DNA of 64,000 bases from contig NZ_CP046884.1 of assembly GCF_014522205.1 (NCBI RefSeq), positions 2,046,001 to 2,110,000 of the forward strand, given 5' to 3'. Every line of letters starts with the position of its first letter. The stretch's first letter is position 1. Shown piece by piece: positions 47,499-56,228 of the stretch. A program made the position numbers and the translations under genes. The DNA comes from Corynebacterium poyangense. GTDB lineage: Bacteria; Actinomycetota; Actinomycetes; Mycobacteriales; Mycobacteriaceae. Below the pieces are notes generated by a model. The model was not told where the DNA came from. It saw only the letters and a program-made list of their open reading frames with translations, and did not search any database.

Positions 47499-47671
47499 GA
47501 AGGACCATCCTATACCCGATGGAGAGCATCCTCGCATCCGCTCAGCGGCAATGTTGCCAAGCTCTCTATGAATGTTCACAATCGGGCCGGACAGCGTTTA
47601 CCTTTTCGTTACCTCCCGCCAGGAAAATCACTGTTGTTAGGTTTTTTAGTTGTGATTAAAGAAGACAGAAG

Positions 47672-48979
47672 ATGACCGCCACAGCCGATAATGCGCGTAT
47701 CTCTCCTCATCATGGTGGGGAGAACACTCTTATTCGTGAAGATCTGACGGGCAAGCACCTGGGGCAACCTCGCACCTCGGGCTCACACATGAGTGATGAG
47801 GAATTTCTTCGCCACCATCAGCCTTCTGCCCCGCGCACTCTCCTTCAAACCCTTCCCTCGTGGATTTTGTGGATAGCTGCAGTGGGCATCCTCTACATGC
47901 TCATCGTTGCTATCACCGTCATCGGAGATGGTTTTAAAACCCTCAGTGGACAAGCAGCAGAAGGGCTTTTCGATTTCGCCGCTAACCCACTCATCGGGCT
48001 CTTCGTCGGTATTCTCGCTACCGCTTTAGTGCAATCCTCTTCAACGACCACAGCCATCGTGGTCAGCGCGGTGGGTGTTGGAGCTATGCCAGTAGAAGTT
48101 GCTATTCCCCTGGTCATGGGAGCTAATATCGGTACCTCGGTCACCAACACCTTGGCTTCGCTTGGCATGGTTGGATCCAAGCAGCAGTTCCGTCGAGCCT
48201 TTGCCGCCGCTATGGTGCATGACTTTTTTAATCTTTTCGCGGTGATTATCCTCCTTCCCCTGGAGTTAATCTTCCACCCCATTCAACGCTCCGCTACCTG
48301 GTTAAGCTCCGTGTTGCAGGGGACGGTACTCCCCGATCCTGGTGAGGCGGATTTCCTTGGTGCCATTACCGAACCTGTCGCGAGCAAACTCGGAGTAGAC
48401 GGCGCCATGGGCTATTTACCTGGTTCAGATAAGGTGGCTGCTATCGGAACCATGCTGCTCGGCGTCGCCATGATCTTCCTCGCCGTAGCGTGGTTAGGGA
48501 AAGTACTGCAGTCAATTATGGTCGGTAAGGCCCGTACCTTCCTGCAAAATGCGGTCGCTGGTAAGCCCTTGGTCGCCATGTTTGCTGGTTTCATCGTCAC
48601 CGTGGCAGCACAGTCATCATCTGTCACCACTTCTTCCATGGTTCCCTTTGCGGGGGCGGGAACCCTCACCGTCCGACAGATTTATCCCATGACCCTGGGG
48701 GCTAATGTAGGGACTACCACAACCGCGTTGATTGCCGCCATGGCCGTTACTGGCACCCACGCCGATGCGGCACTGACCATTGCTTTAGTACACACCCTCT
48801 TTAATGTGTTTGGCATCTTCCTGCTCTATGTCATTCCTGTCATGCGTGAGGTTCCTGTACGCTGCGCAGAATTCCTTGGGTGGCTAGCATCGGAGCGAAA
48901 AATTTATGCTCTCATTTGGGTGGTGACCGTATTCCTCGCTATTCCCGGACTCGGGATTGCCGGATACGCGCTCTTCTAA
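47672..48979 (+). CDS. Na/phosphate cotransporter
   Basis: A 435-residue membrane protein of the PNaS family (SLC34-like) with two inverted Na/Pi domains. The paired substrate motifs are ALVQSSSTTTAIVVSAVGVG near residue 115 and VAAQSSSVTTSSMVPFAGAG near 315, the QSSS signature of each repeat. The N-terminal about 60 residues are cytoplasmic and charged. It probably imports phosphate with sodium. A small unknown gene follows 12 bases later. Confidence 0.9.
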   Translation: MTATADNARISPHHGGENTLIREDLTGKHLGQPRTSGSHMSDEEFLRHHQPSAPRTLLQTLPSWILWIAAVGILYMLIVAITVIGDGFKTLSGQAAEGLFDFAANPLIGLFVGILATALVQSSSTTTAIVVSAVGVGAMPVEVAIPLVMGANIGTSVTNTLASLGMVGSKQQFRRAFAAAMVHDFFNLFAVIILLPLELIFHPIQRSATWLSSVLQGTVLPDPGEADFLGAITEPVASKLGVDGAMGYLPGSDKVAAIGTMLLGVAMIFLAVAWLGKVLQSIMVGKARTFLQNAVAGKPLVAMFAGFIVTVAAQSSSVTTSSMVPFAGAGTLTVRQIYPMTLGANVGTTTTALIAAMAVTGTHADAALTIALVHTLFNVFGIFLLYVIPVMREVPVRCAEFLGWLASERKIYALIWVVTVFLAIPGLGIAGYALF

Positions 48980-48991
48980 AGGCAAAACACC

Positions 48992-49246
48992 ATGGGATTG
49001 GAAGGTAATGGAGATCATAGTCCGCCGTCGAACTCGGCTATGAAGGATTTATACCGCTATTTCAGCCAAGCAACCCTGCGTGAATTAGAGGAAATACTCT
49101 GGCGCGCGGAAAAGGCGGAGCTCAGCGCCCACACATGCGGAAATATTGACGCGGCCGATTTGATGTCTTCGAAAGGCAGCTGGCGTGACCTCATTGTGTT
49201 TCTAGAGGAGCTTATTCAGGAACGCCGCCTTGGGGGCGCTGCCTAG
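48992..49246 (+). CDS. Small conserved hypothetical protein
   Basis: The 84-residue product is hydrophilic, with helices LYRYFSQATLRELEEILWRAEK and WRDLIVFLEELIQERRLG. I do not recognise a family. It begins 12 bases after the phosphate transporter on the same strand, so it may be cotranscribed; a regulatory link is guesswork. It converges on the VKOR gene, with seven bases between stops. Confidence 0.55.
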   Translation: MGLEGNGDHSPPSNSAMKDLYRYFSQATLRELEEILWRAEKAELSAHTCGNIDAADLMSSKGSWRDLIVFLEELIQERRLGGAA

Positions 49247-49253
49247 AAAAATA

Positions 49254-49847
49254 CTAGAAAAATAGCCGGTCCCCAATCAGGAAAGCAATGGCCAACACCC
49301 AGACCACCCAGATCACGGTAGGAAGCCATATGTCGCGGGATACTGCTAAACCTGCAGCTTCTCGACGCCTGCGGTAAAGGGTAACGACAGTGCTGATGAA
49401 CATTCCCATCGAGGATGCCCAGACAGCGCCACAATAGGGACACAGTGCAACAATGACGAAAATAGATTGATAAAACAACCAATGGCTACCGAGAGCAGCG
49501 ATGAGCGTTCCCGCAAGCATCCCGTACCAGATCCATTTCGGGGGGTGGAAACCGGCCAGCATGATGACCCCTAAGGTCAGGAAAACGCTATAGCCGATAA
49601 CCCCAAAGATGGTGTTGGGGATGCCAAAAATCACCTTTGCTTGGGGGGTATTCATGACATCAGTACAACTGATGAAGGAATTGATGGTGCAGGCGGGGAT
49701 GTGGGTGGGATCTTCGAGCGTAAAGATTCGTTCGTATATTAAGAGCGACGAAAATAGTAAAGCGACAGCGGAAAAAAAGACTATTCCCCAGGCATAGGCG
49801 CGGGTTGACCGGTAGGTGCCAGCCGGGGCTCCAGACTCACGAGTCAT
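49254..49847 (-). CDS. Vitamin K epoxide reductase (VKOR)-family protein
   Basis: A 197-residue membrane protein with about five helices. Redox residues match bacterial VKOR: a loop Cys pair IPACTINSFISCTDVM and the active-site CPYC in FVIVALCPYCGAVWASSMG. Bacterial VKOR reoxidises DsbA using quinone, replacing DsbB; a DsbA-like protein lies at 56229. ATG 49847 has a strong AGGAGG eight bases upstream; the frame extends to 49865 but without support. Confidence 0.9.
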   Translation of the reverse strand: MTRESGAPAGTYRSTRAYAWGIVFFSAVALLFSSLLIYERIFTLEDPTHIPACTINSFISCTDVMNTPQAKVIFGIPNTIFGVIGYSVFLTLGVIMLAGFHPPKWIWYGMLAGTLIAALGSHWLFYQSIFVIVALCPYCGAVWASSMGMFISTVVTLYRRRREAAGLAVSRDIWLPTVIWVVWVLAIAFLIGDRLFF

Positions 49848-49929
49848 TAAAGATCTCCTCCTCAAAAAAACGGCAGGACAACTTTATCCTAGGACTGGGC
49901 GGGAGGAGAACATTCCTCTGGTGTAGCTG

Positions 49930-50358
49930 TTAGTAACGCTCTGGTTCTTCGGCTACCTCAAATTCACGGCCGCTGATGTCTTCTTCAGTACTGATCCGGA
50001 CCCAGTTGTATTTCAACGTGGGTGCCCAAGGTTTAAGGGGAAGTTGATCCGCGTATGCCCGCTGTTGTTGGTCCTCAACAATTTCTGCATTGGCTTTTAC
50101 TACTACAGACCATGCCACTTCACCTTCGCGATCATCGGCTTCAAAGAGCACATCGTGATTAAGGTTAATCGTGAAAAGTTTACTGCCTTCAGCAGTCCGG
50201 AAATAAATATCTCCTTTATTATCAACGACGTAGTTCACCGGGAAGATATCCATCTCATCAGAACGGCGAACAACGACTCGGCCCAACTGGACACGCTTGA
50301 GGCGTTCAAGGCAGGCCTCACGGTCTAAAACTTCGAATACATCTCCATTGAAACTCAT
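49930..50358 (-). CDS. Pyridoxamine 5'-phosphate oxidase-family protein
   Basis: The 142-residue protein adopts the split-barrel FMN or F420-binding fold: LDREACLERLKRVQLGRVVV, FPVNYVVDNKGDIYFRTAEG with SKLFTINLNHDVLFEADDRE, and GEVAWSVVVKANAEIV. Members bind flavin or deazaflavin and act as small reductases, or lack activity; the substrate cannot be told. The ATG at 50358 is preferred to 50367 because GATAAT stands seven bases upstream without a ribosome site. Confidence 0.8.
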   Translation of the reverse strand: MSFNGDVFEVLDREACLERLKRVQLGRVVVRRSDEMDIFPVNYVVDNKGDIYFRTAEGSKLFTINLNHDVLFEADDREGEVAWSVVVKANAEIVEDQQQRAYADQLPLKPWAPTLKYNWVRISTEEDISGREFEVAEEPERY

Positions 50359-50441
50359 GCACCCCATTATCTCACTATCTCTGAAAGCTGGGCAGTGGGA
50401 AAGGTCCTATTCCTCCCATCCGGGGGGACAGTATTTACAGT

Positions 50442-50966
50442 TTAGAATTCCCCATTGATTTGGCGACGATAATGATCCAGACGCAGCGTCAATTGATCCG
50501 CCTGGTGAAGCTCGTAAAGGCGTTGTACTGCACCCACCTGAGATAGTGGCACCGCTATTTTGCTTTGAAGATTTTCCGCATCAATCAGTATTTTATTGAT
50601 CTCTGTTACTAATTGCCGGGATTCCGGGTCCACCTGACCTGAATAAAAAGCCTGCTCTAGCTGGGTTCCAACACCTCTGCTGTCCTGAATAACTTGCCAT
50701 TGGTCCATTGCTTTACGTAGTGCCTGTTGCGAGCGTCGTTGCTGCTCTCTGAGGACTTCTCCAAATTGGGTTCTTAAGGCATTACCGTCACGCGCCTTGA
50801 GATAGTTTTGCCATAGATTGTAGATCCGCCACGCGGAATATCCCGCCGCCCCCACCGCTAGGGCGGTGCCGAAAAGAAAACCCAGAACTGAAAAAACTAT
50901 GGGGACACAGACCAGGACAAAGATCCCGAATATTAGGCAACCGCTACCACTATTGCTCTTAGCCAT
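50442..50966 (-). CDS. Membrane-anchored hypothetical protein
   Basis: The 174-residue protein has an N-terminal Ser/Gly leader, a long hydrophobic segment LIFGIFVLVCVPIVFSVLGF continuing to TALAVGAAGYSAW, and a helical, charged soluble part of about 120 residues rich in Gln and Arg (REQQRRSQQALRKAMDQWQV), likely a coiled coil. I do not recognise a family. It follows the next gene by 24 bases on the same strand. Confidence 0.6.
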   Translation of the reverse strand: MAKSNSGSGCLIFGIFVLVCVPIVFSVLGFLFGTALAVGAAGYSAWRIYNLWQNYLKARDGNALRTQFGEVLREQQRRSQQALRKAMDQWQVIQDSRGVGTQLEQAFYSGQVDPESRQLVTEINKILIDAENLQSKIAVPLSQVGAVQRLYELHQADQLTLRLDHYRRQINGEF

Positions 50967-50990
50967 TGACGTTTCCTTAAAGCCATGAGC

Positions 50991-51320
50991 CTAGAAGATT
51001 GACGTTGCGCCAGAAATCATCATGATTCCCACGAGTACCCCGACTAGGCCGATCACAGCCCACGCGATGGTTGGGACAATCGGCTTAGGATGCTCCTGTA
51101 GTGAGGGTAACTTGCTCACTTCGTCTGCAGTATCTAAGAGCGCCTGAGTGTTTTCTGCCAGCTTCGCTTCTTTGAGCTCTAAATCATTTCTAGCTTCTGC
51201 CCGTGCTAGCTCCCCACCGATAACCAAACGAGGGCCAGATTGATACGTAGGCTGAAAAGTTCCAGCTACTACTTGCTCACGTTGCTCTAAAAGCTTATTC
51301 AAGTCACGTTCACGGTGCAT
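50991..51320 (-). CDS. Tail-anchored hypothetical protein
   Basis: A 109-residue protein with a helical, charged N-terminal part (MHRERDLNKLLEQREQVVAG; LARAEARNDLELKEAKLAEN) and a C-terminal transmembrane helix (IAWAVIGLVGVLVGIMMISG). The ATG at 51320 is chosen because the region further upstream in this frame is low quality; no strong ribosome site is visible. Together with the following gene it may form a two-protein membrane complex, which is inference from adjacency and shared coiled-coil plus membrane layout. Confidence 0.55.
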   Translation of the reverse strand: MHRERDLNKLLEQREQVVAGTFQPTYQSGPRLVIGGELARAEARNDLELKEAKLAENTQALLDTADEVSKLPSLQEHPKPIVPTIAWAVIGLVGVLVGIMMISGATSIF

Positions 51321-51508
51321 GTCACGAGTGTAACCCACCCTGCGCCAAGAAACCCAGGGCAATTCTCCCCAGCACAGGCCCCCATTGCGACGACGAAGGA
51401 TTTTGCGCAAATACACTTCTATCCAGCAAGGAGAAGGAAGAGTTAACAGTCTCGTCCACCCCGGGAAATTCATCTTCCCGTAGGGGCAATGGCCTTTGCT
51501 ATAGCAGG

Positions 51509-51871
51509 TTAACGAAAACTCAGTGCCAAAATTGCACAAGACAACACCAGCATTCCCACACAATTTAGCCAGAATGCAGCACCGGTCGCTTTGGCTCGAA
51601 GGTGGGCCACCGCAGCGCAGATAAAATAGCCGACGACCCCGCTGTTGGCCGCGAAGGCTACCCCCGGAATCCATATCCCAGCGATAAGGCCGATGGCAGC
51701 AAGAGTCTTAACCACAAGGAGGACCCACCACCAATTCTCTGGGAAATGAACACTGTGAAGGCAATCGCGGATAAAGCCCACCGGCTTCACTGATAACGCC
51801 ACATCGACTAAAAGGACGAGCGCCAGTAGAACCGGTAGCACCCACCACGAGGGAAGTAAAATCATTGTCAC
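51509..51871 (-). CDS. DoxX-like small membrane protein
   Basis: The 120-residue protein has four hydrophobic helices, SWWVLPVLLALVLLVDVALS, WWWVLLVVKTLAAIGLIAGI, GVVGYFICAAVAHLRAKATG and AAFWLNCVGMLVLSCAILAL, the layout of DoxX-like proteins. The function of such proteins in actinobacteria is uncertain. Its start overlaps the TetR stop by four bases, so it lies in the regulator's own operon and is its most likely target. Confidence 0.7.
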   Translation of the reverse strand: MTMILLPSWWVLPVLLALVLLVDVALSVKPVGFIRDCLHSVHFPENWWWVLLVVKTLAAIGLIAGIWIPGVAFAANSGVVGYFICAAVAHLRAKATGAAFWLNCVGMLVLSCAILALSFR

Positions 51872-52455
51872 TCTCCTTCATAAGAACAAATAGCAGCGAA
51901 GACCTTATAGAGCTGGTCTATAAAATCCGCGGCTGATCTTTCCGGGGTAGCAGCCCACATGAATAAACTCCCGACATAGGCCGCGTGGAGGGCTTGCGCC
52001 CGTTGAGAAGCGTCACTGGGGGTAAACCACCCGCCGGCTGTAAGTATCTGTTTAAAAACCTCAATTAGTCGACGTGCAAGATCAGTAAAAACAACAGAGG
52101 AATGCCTCCCACCCACAAGAATCGAAGCATAGGTCTGCGCTAGTTGTCGTCGTTCCTCAAAAAGGTCAACAAATGGCGCCACTACAGCGACTATGTCTGC
52201 GACGCGCCGGGAGTTAGCATGGGGAGGCTGGGCGTCGATTTCCTGCTGCCGCTCCTCGATGAGCCCGTCAAATAGCTCTACCAGCAGCGCTTCCTTATCA
52301 CCGGCAGCCATCACTGTGCCAACGCTGACTCCGGCTTTGTGGGCTATATCCCTAATGGTTGTTGCATGAAACCCGCGTGCATCGAACAGCTGGCTTGCTG
52401 CGTCAAGAACAGCTCGACGGGTTGCCTCCCGCGCCTCAGCTCTAGTGCTAACCAT
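51868..52455 (-). CDS. TetR-family regulator
   Basis: The 195-residue protein has a TetR helix-turn-helix at about residues 10-55 (REATRRAVLDAASQLFDARG, HATTIRDIAHKAGVSVGTV) and a ligand-binding domain. The ATG at 52455 has AGGAG six bases upstream. A longer frame to 52491 would translate through the two operator palindromes at 52466-52490, which therefore lie just before the ribosome site. The regulator probably represses itself and the downstream DoxX-like gene. Confidence 0.88.
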   Translation of the reverse strand: MVSTRAEAREATRRAVLDAASQLFDARGFHATTIRDIAHKAGVSVGTVMAAGDKEALLVELFDGLIEERQQEIDAQPPHANSRRVADIVAVVAPFVDLFEERRQLAQTYASILVGGRHSSVVFTDLARRLIEVFKQILTAGGWFTPSDASQRAQALHAAYVGSLFMWAATPERSAADFIDQLYKVFAAICSYEGE

Positions 52456-52465
52456 CCACAACTCC

Positions 52466-52490
52466 TGAACATGTTCACTGAACATGTTCA
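52466..52490. promoter_or_regulatory. Tandem palindromic operator of the TetR gene
   Basis: TGAACATGTTCA occurs twice, at 52466-52477 and 52479-52490, each a perfect 12-base palindrome, separated by one base. The pair starts 11 bases upstream of the TetR ATG. No other copy was noticed in the window. Two dimers could bind side by side, and the location suits autorepression. Confidence 0.85.
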
Positions 52491-52491
52491 T

Positions 52492-52714
52492 CTTATGTGA
52501 TAGCGTCGCTTTTCACCAATAGGGCTCGTGAGAACATTCCGCAGCAAGCCTCACCGTATTTCGCGTAAAAGCAGCGCCAAAGGTGCACCTGACCATACTA
52601 GGCGGAGAATGCCACAATCCAAAGAAGGTGCATCAATTCAGGTTTAACAATTTGAAGACTGATATGAAATGGACTTTAACTATTCCCGCATGATCTAGCT
52701 TCTGCAAACTTCGC
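52492..52714. other. Intergenic region upstream of the TetR operon
   Basis: About 220 bases between the TetR start and the end of the MatC gene, AT-richer than the rest. It should hold the TetR promoter and the 3' end of the MatC transcript. I see no hairpin or gene. Confidence 0.4.
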
Positions 52715-53965
52715 CTAAATTATACCGCCTAGACTAAATACTCCAAGAGCCGCCATGATAATATTAATCACCACGTTTGCCACAGAGAGTAAAAACAGAT
52801 TCTTGAACATAGTGTTTTGCTGTTGAATAGTTAAACCCTTCGCGCTCGTGTACGCCGACAAAATAATTGCACCACCGGTAGATAAGGGACTTATCGCTGC
52901 CGCGAACGATGTCGCAGTAATAGCCGATATAAGCTCAACATAATCAACACCGGTATTTGCTGTAATATCTGCAGCTACAGGAAAAAGGGTTGGCATAACT
53001 ACACCGGTTGTTGAACTGACCCATGACAAAATTCCTGAAGTAGCAGCAATGATCGGCACGGCGGTGGACTGGTTCATTAGACTTTCTAGGAAGCTAGAAA
53101 TCATAGAAATTCCACCCAACGTATCCATAACGTGCACCAAGACACCAACTCCAGTAATCATCATCAAAGTGCCCCAAGGAATATTCTGGATTCCCTTTTT
53201 CTCATCGACACACTTTGTAATAACCAATAAGGCAGCGCCGACAAAGGAGATTGTACCAACATCCATTTGAAAACCGATACAAAGAACTACCAACACAGCC
53301 ATAACCAAGAGGGTAAAAAGTTGTTTTCTATTAAACCTAGGCAGCTCAGATAGTTTCATCGGATTCTCAGCTTTTACATTATATGCCTTGTAAAGAAAAT
53401 ATACAACTAGAGTAAAAACAAACCCAGAGAGTAAGGTTGTTAAAAATAAATGTAATCCAAAATCACTATACCCTAAGGGCTCAGACAAGCTAGCAGCCAA
53501 AACTCCCGTTAATGATATCGGCGAAGCACATCCAGCATTGGCGCCCAGCTTTGCAAATAACGCTGTGGAAAAGGGATTAATATTCATCTCCAACGCTAGA
53601 TATATAGCAAACGTCGTCATCAATATTCCCGCAGCGATATGACCTGGACCCGCCGCAGAGATAGCGGCAGAGAGCACAAACATTAGAATAGGAATCAAAA
53701 ATGTATGTCGACCAACTAAGGCTACAATTTTTTTTGAGAGCAATTCTAGAGTTCCATTTATTGAGGCCATTCCAAAGAGAAAAGTTACGCCTACCAAAGT
53801 GACGAATAGCGATCGGTCGAAACCTGCTACTATTTCCTTAGGAGCCATCCCGCCTATCATTCCAAGGAGTACCGCTGCCCCTAGAGCCAAAAAACCTATA
53901 TTAACTTTTTTAATAAATCCTATTGCTACAACTATTGCTAGCACACAGAGAGATGCAACTGCCAT
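52715..53965 (-). CDS. MatC-type dicarboxylate transporter
   Basis: A 416-residue membrane protein with about 11-12 helices. The N-terminal half resembles the MatC domain (GFLALGAAVLLGMIGGMAPK, FLFGMASINGTLELLSKKIV, AAISAAGPGHIAAGILMTTF with an SPISLTGV motif), and two inverted repeats seem present, as in DASS/ArsB-like carriers. Likely substrates are dicarboxylates or related organic acids, in keeping with the upstream prpF. AAAGG lies eight bases before the ATG. Base composition is lower in GC than the neighbours, suggesting recent acquisition. Confidence 0.78.
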   Translation of the reverse strand: MAVASLCVLAIVVAIGFIKKVNIGFLALGAAVLLGMIGGMAPKEIVAGFDRSLFVTLVGVTFLFGMASINGTLELLSKKIVALVGRHTFLIPILMFVLSAAISAAGPGHIAAGILMTTFAIYLALEMNINPFSTALFAKLGANAGCASPISLTGVLAASLSEPLGYSDFGLHLFLTTLLSGFVFTLVVYFLYKAYNVKAENPMKLSELPRFNRKQLFTLLVMAVLVVLCIGFQMDVGTISFVGAALLVITKCVDEKKGIQNIPWGTLMMITGVGVLVHVMDTLGGISMISSFLESLMNQSTAVPIIAATSGILSWVSSTTGVVMPTLFPVAADITANTGVDYVELISAITATSFAAAISPLSTGGAIILSAYTSAKGLTIQQQNTMFKNLFLLSVANVVINIIMAALGVFSLGGII

Positions 53966-54001
53966 TTCAGAAGCCTTTCTTAACCATTAAGCTCAGACAA
54001 T

Positions 54002-55144
54002 TTAAACGCGGCAGAATGCATTACCATCTAAAAGTAGATTCGCGGTTCTATAACCAAATGTCCCTAAGATATTCGGCTCAGATTCACCCGACTCATATTC
54101 CACCCCTACTTCTAATATCCCGCCGGGATGGCCAATTCTGATCTTCTTCAAATTGACACTATCCCTCATAGCTTTTGCCACAATACTTCCCGGAACAGCT
54201 GCAGCTGCTGCAGTACACATAGCCCCTGTCATGGCATATGAGGGATGAGCCTTTTGCATAGACATCATTCGAGCCACGATGTCGACCTCACCGGCTTTTA
54301 CGTGCCGGCCATTACTTGTCACATAATCCTGTGGAGGAGAAACTAAGGTCATTTTTGGCAGTCCAGGACATTCCCATGCTGAGGTCTGGTAGTCATCAAT
54401 TAGCCCTAGCCTGACTGCCGCCATTCCTCGCACGGTCTCTAGCTTTTTGAGCACCTCGGGGTTCTGATCGATTTCCGAGGGAAGTTCAGTCCCTTTTAGC
54501 CCTACATCCTTGCTTGAAACGAATACCAAAGGATTTGCCGCATCTACTAGAGACATTCGGATTGAAGACATCCCAGGAATTTGTATTTCGTCAACGGCAT
54601 TTCCGGTAGTTAACAGCCTTGGTGAAATTGTCCCCGAAGGATCTACAAATTTTAGTTTTATAGGTGATCCAGATCCTGGCACTCCCCCAATTTCATAATC
54701 CCCGTCATATTTAACGTGCCCACCCGATGTTTGGACTTCAGCCTCAATTATTTTGTCAGTGTTTGTGTTGTAGATACGAACAGTTGTTACTGGTTCTTCA
54801 ATTGCCACCAAGCGACGTTCGATCGCAAAAGGTCCTACAGCCGACGAGATGTTACCACAGTTACCCTTATAGCTCACTAATGGCTTATCGACCGAGACTT
54901 GCGCAAATGTGTAATCAATATCTGCATCTGGTCGGCGGGAAACACCGATAATTGCCACCTTTGAGGTCACTGAGGTGGCCCCACCCAGCCCATCAATCTG
55001 CTTTGAGTCAGGACTCCCCATCACTCTCAAAAGAAACCGATCTCTACTGTCCCGGTCCTTAGGAAGATCATCTTCTAGAAAGAAAACCCCTTTGCTAGTT
55101 CCCCCTCGCATGAGCATACAACGCGTTGATCGTTTAGAACCCAC
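54002..55144 (-). CDS. prpF: PrpF-family isomerase
   Basis: The 380-residue protein matches PrpF, a diaminopimelate-epimerase-fold protein involved with AcnD in 2-methylcitrate metabolism, or related 3-methylitaconate/4-oxalomesaconate isomerases. Visible motifs are CMLMRGGTSKGVFF at the N-terminus, GLGGATSVTSKVAI, YKGNCGNISSAVGPFAIE and MTGAMCTAAAAAVPGSIVAK. No acnD, prpB, prpC or prpD is nearby, so the substrate is unknown. A GTG start with AAGGGAG eight bases upstream fits. It precedes matC by 36 bases; both are likely one operon for organic acid uptake and use. Confidence 0.85.
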   Translation of the reverse strand: MGSKRSTRCMLMRGGTSKGVFFLEDDLPKDRDSRDRFLLRVMGSPDSKQIDGLGGATSVTSKVAIIGVSRRPDADIDYTFAQVSVDKPLVSYKGNCGNISSAVGPFAIERRLVAIEEPVTTVRIYNTNTDKIIEAEVQTSGGHVKYDGDYEIGGVPGSGSPIKLKFVDPSGTISPRLLTTGNAVDEIQIPGMSSIRMSLVDAANPLVFVSSKDVGLKGTELPSEIDQNPEVLKKLETVRGMAAVRLGLIDDYQTSAWECPGLPKMTLVSPPQDYVTSNGRHVKAGEVDIVARMMSMQKAHPSYAMTGAMCTAAAAAVPGSIVAKAMRDSVNLKKIRIGHPGGILEVGVEYESGESEPNILGTFGYRTANLLLDGNAFCRV

Positions 55145-55949
55145 AGCACATACTCCCTTCCAGACTGTAAGTTATATCACTTGTCTGGCAAAAGTATATT
55201 GCTCAGGAAATTACCGTGTCAAAACAATAATGAATAGATATGACTTGAAGTATTACTTTCCCGCAACATCTCATTTGACTCCGGGGTTTACCAGATTTTG
55301 TGGTTGATCGTCTATAGAGATCAAATTTCTTGCTTTGGCAATTGTGGACAGTGACCAACGAAGAGGACCTACCACGTCAATCGCCTACGAATCCAAGCCT
55401 TGGAGGTAAGTAAAGCCCGTAGTTGGCACTTGTAATCAATTCAGTCAAATCACAGTCCGCAAGGCCAAATAGCTTATGTACAGATTACTTTTCGAACCCT
55501 GCACCTCACCGATCACTAGAAGGTTCAACGAGCACAATAAAGAATTAAGTCTTACGATCGCCGGGTCCGGGATCGCCCCTCACAATCCATCATCCTGATA
55601 AAATAGAGAGATTTACCGGGCATTTGAAATTACTTGTTGATCAGCACTTTAACCCCCATAGCCGACTTGTTTGACTTCAAATATTTTTACTGTGTGCACG
55701 GCAGACAGTTGATGTACATAATATGGTTTGACTTAGTGGCTGAATCACCTGCGAACTGGTTCGACAAGTCAGACTAGAAGAACTAACCCTACTCCTAGAT
55801 AGGAAGATCATATTAGTGACAAACCTGACGCCCAGAACAGCCTGATCTATCAGCTAAACCAGGCTCCATGCGCAGGGAATACAAAAAGTCCATCTCGCAA
55901 CTCCGCCCAGCCAAGCTAGGTTCCGAGACAGAATGACTGTGTAAGTAAG
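55145..55949. other. Gene-free AT-rich region between prpF and tRNA-Ala
   Basis: About 800 bases contain no convincing ORF on either strand; stop codons are dense and the AT content is high compared with the flanking genome. A 34-codon fragment on the minus strand near 55271-55375 vaguely resembles a LysR N-terminus but is too weak to call. The stretch may be the remnant of degraded genes at the edge of a tRNA-linked insertion. Confidence 0.5.
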
Positions 55950-56022
55950 TGGAGCTAACGGGACTCGAACCCGTGACCCCCACACTGCCAGTGTGGTGCG
56001 CTACCAGCTGCGCCATAGCCCC
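55950..56022 (-). tRNA. tRNA-Ala (anticodon GGC), copy 1
   Basis: The minus strand folds as a 73-base tRNA: acceptor GGGGCTA pairs with TAGCTCC, anticodon stem CCACA/TGTGG around loop CTGGCAG (anticodon GGC) and T-arm with GGTTCGAGTCC. CCA is not encoded. Confidence 0.96.
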
Positions 56023-56073
56023 TAGGTGTGCGATATTAAGTTATGGTCACCACCGTTTATTGGTGATTCACCG

Positions 56074-56146
56074 TGGAGCTAACGGGACTCGAACCCGTGA
56101 CCCCCACACTGCCAGTGTGGTGCGCTACCAGCTGCGCCATAGCCCC
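56074..56146 (-). tRNA. tRNA-Ala (anticodon GGC), copy 2
   Basis: Identical to copy 1 over its 73 bases, 51 bases upstream on the same strand. A tandem duplicate likely cotranscribed. The spacer between the copies contains a small hairpin-forming segment. Confidence 0.96.
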
Positions 56147-56163
56147 GTTGTGGACCTTTGCAA

Positions 56164-56187
56164 CCCTACACCCCCGAAGGGGTAGGC
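56164..56187. terminator. Possible terminator between the DsbA-like gene and tRNA-Ala
   Basis: ACACCCCCGAAGGGGTAGG-type inverted repeat (stem of about eight bases, loop CGAA) lies 42 bases past the DsbA-like stop. No clear T-run; could also be part of the tRNA leader. Confidence 0.35.
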
Positions 56188-56228
56188 AACAAATCAGCAG
56201 GTCACACTTTTGGCCTTGAGAACCTAGC

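Noticed and set aside
55271..55375. Fragment resembling a LysR N-terminus (LRWSLSTIAKARNL)
   Set aside because: 34 codons, one-residue register problem against the LysR pattern, then a stop. Could be a remnant, but chance similarity is likely.
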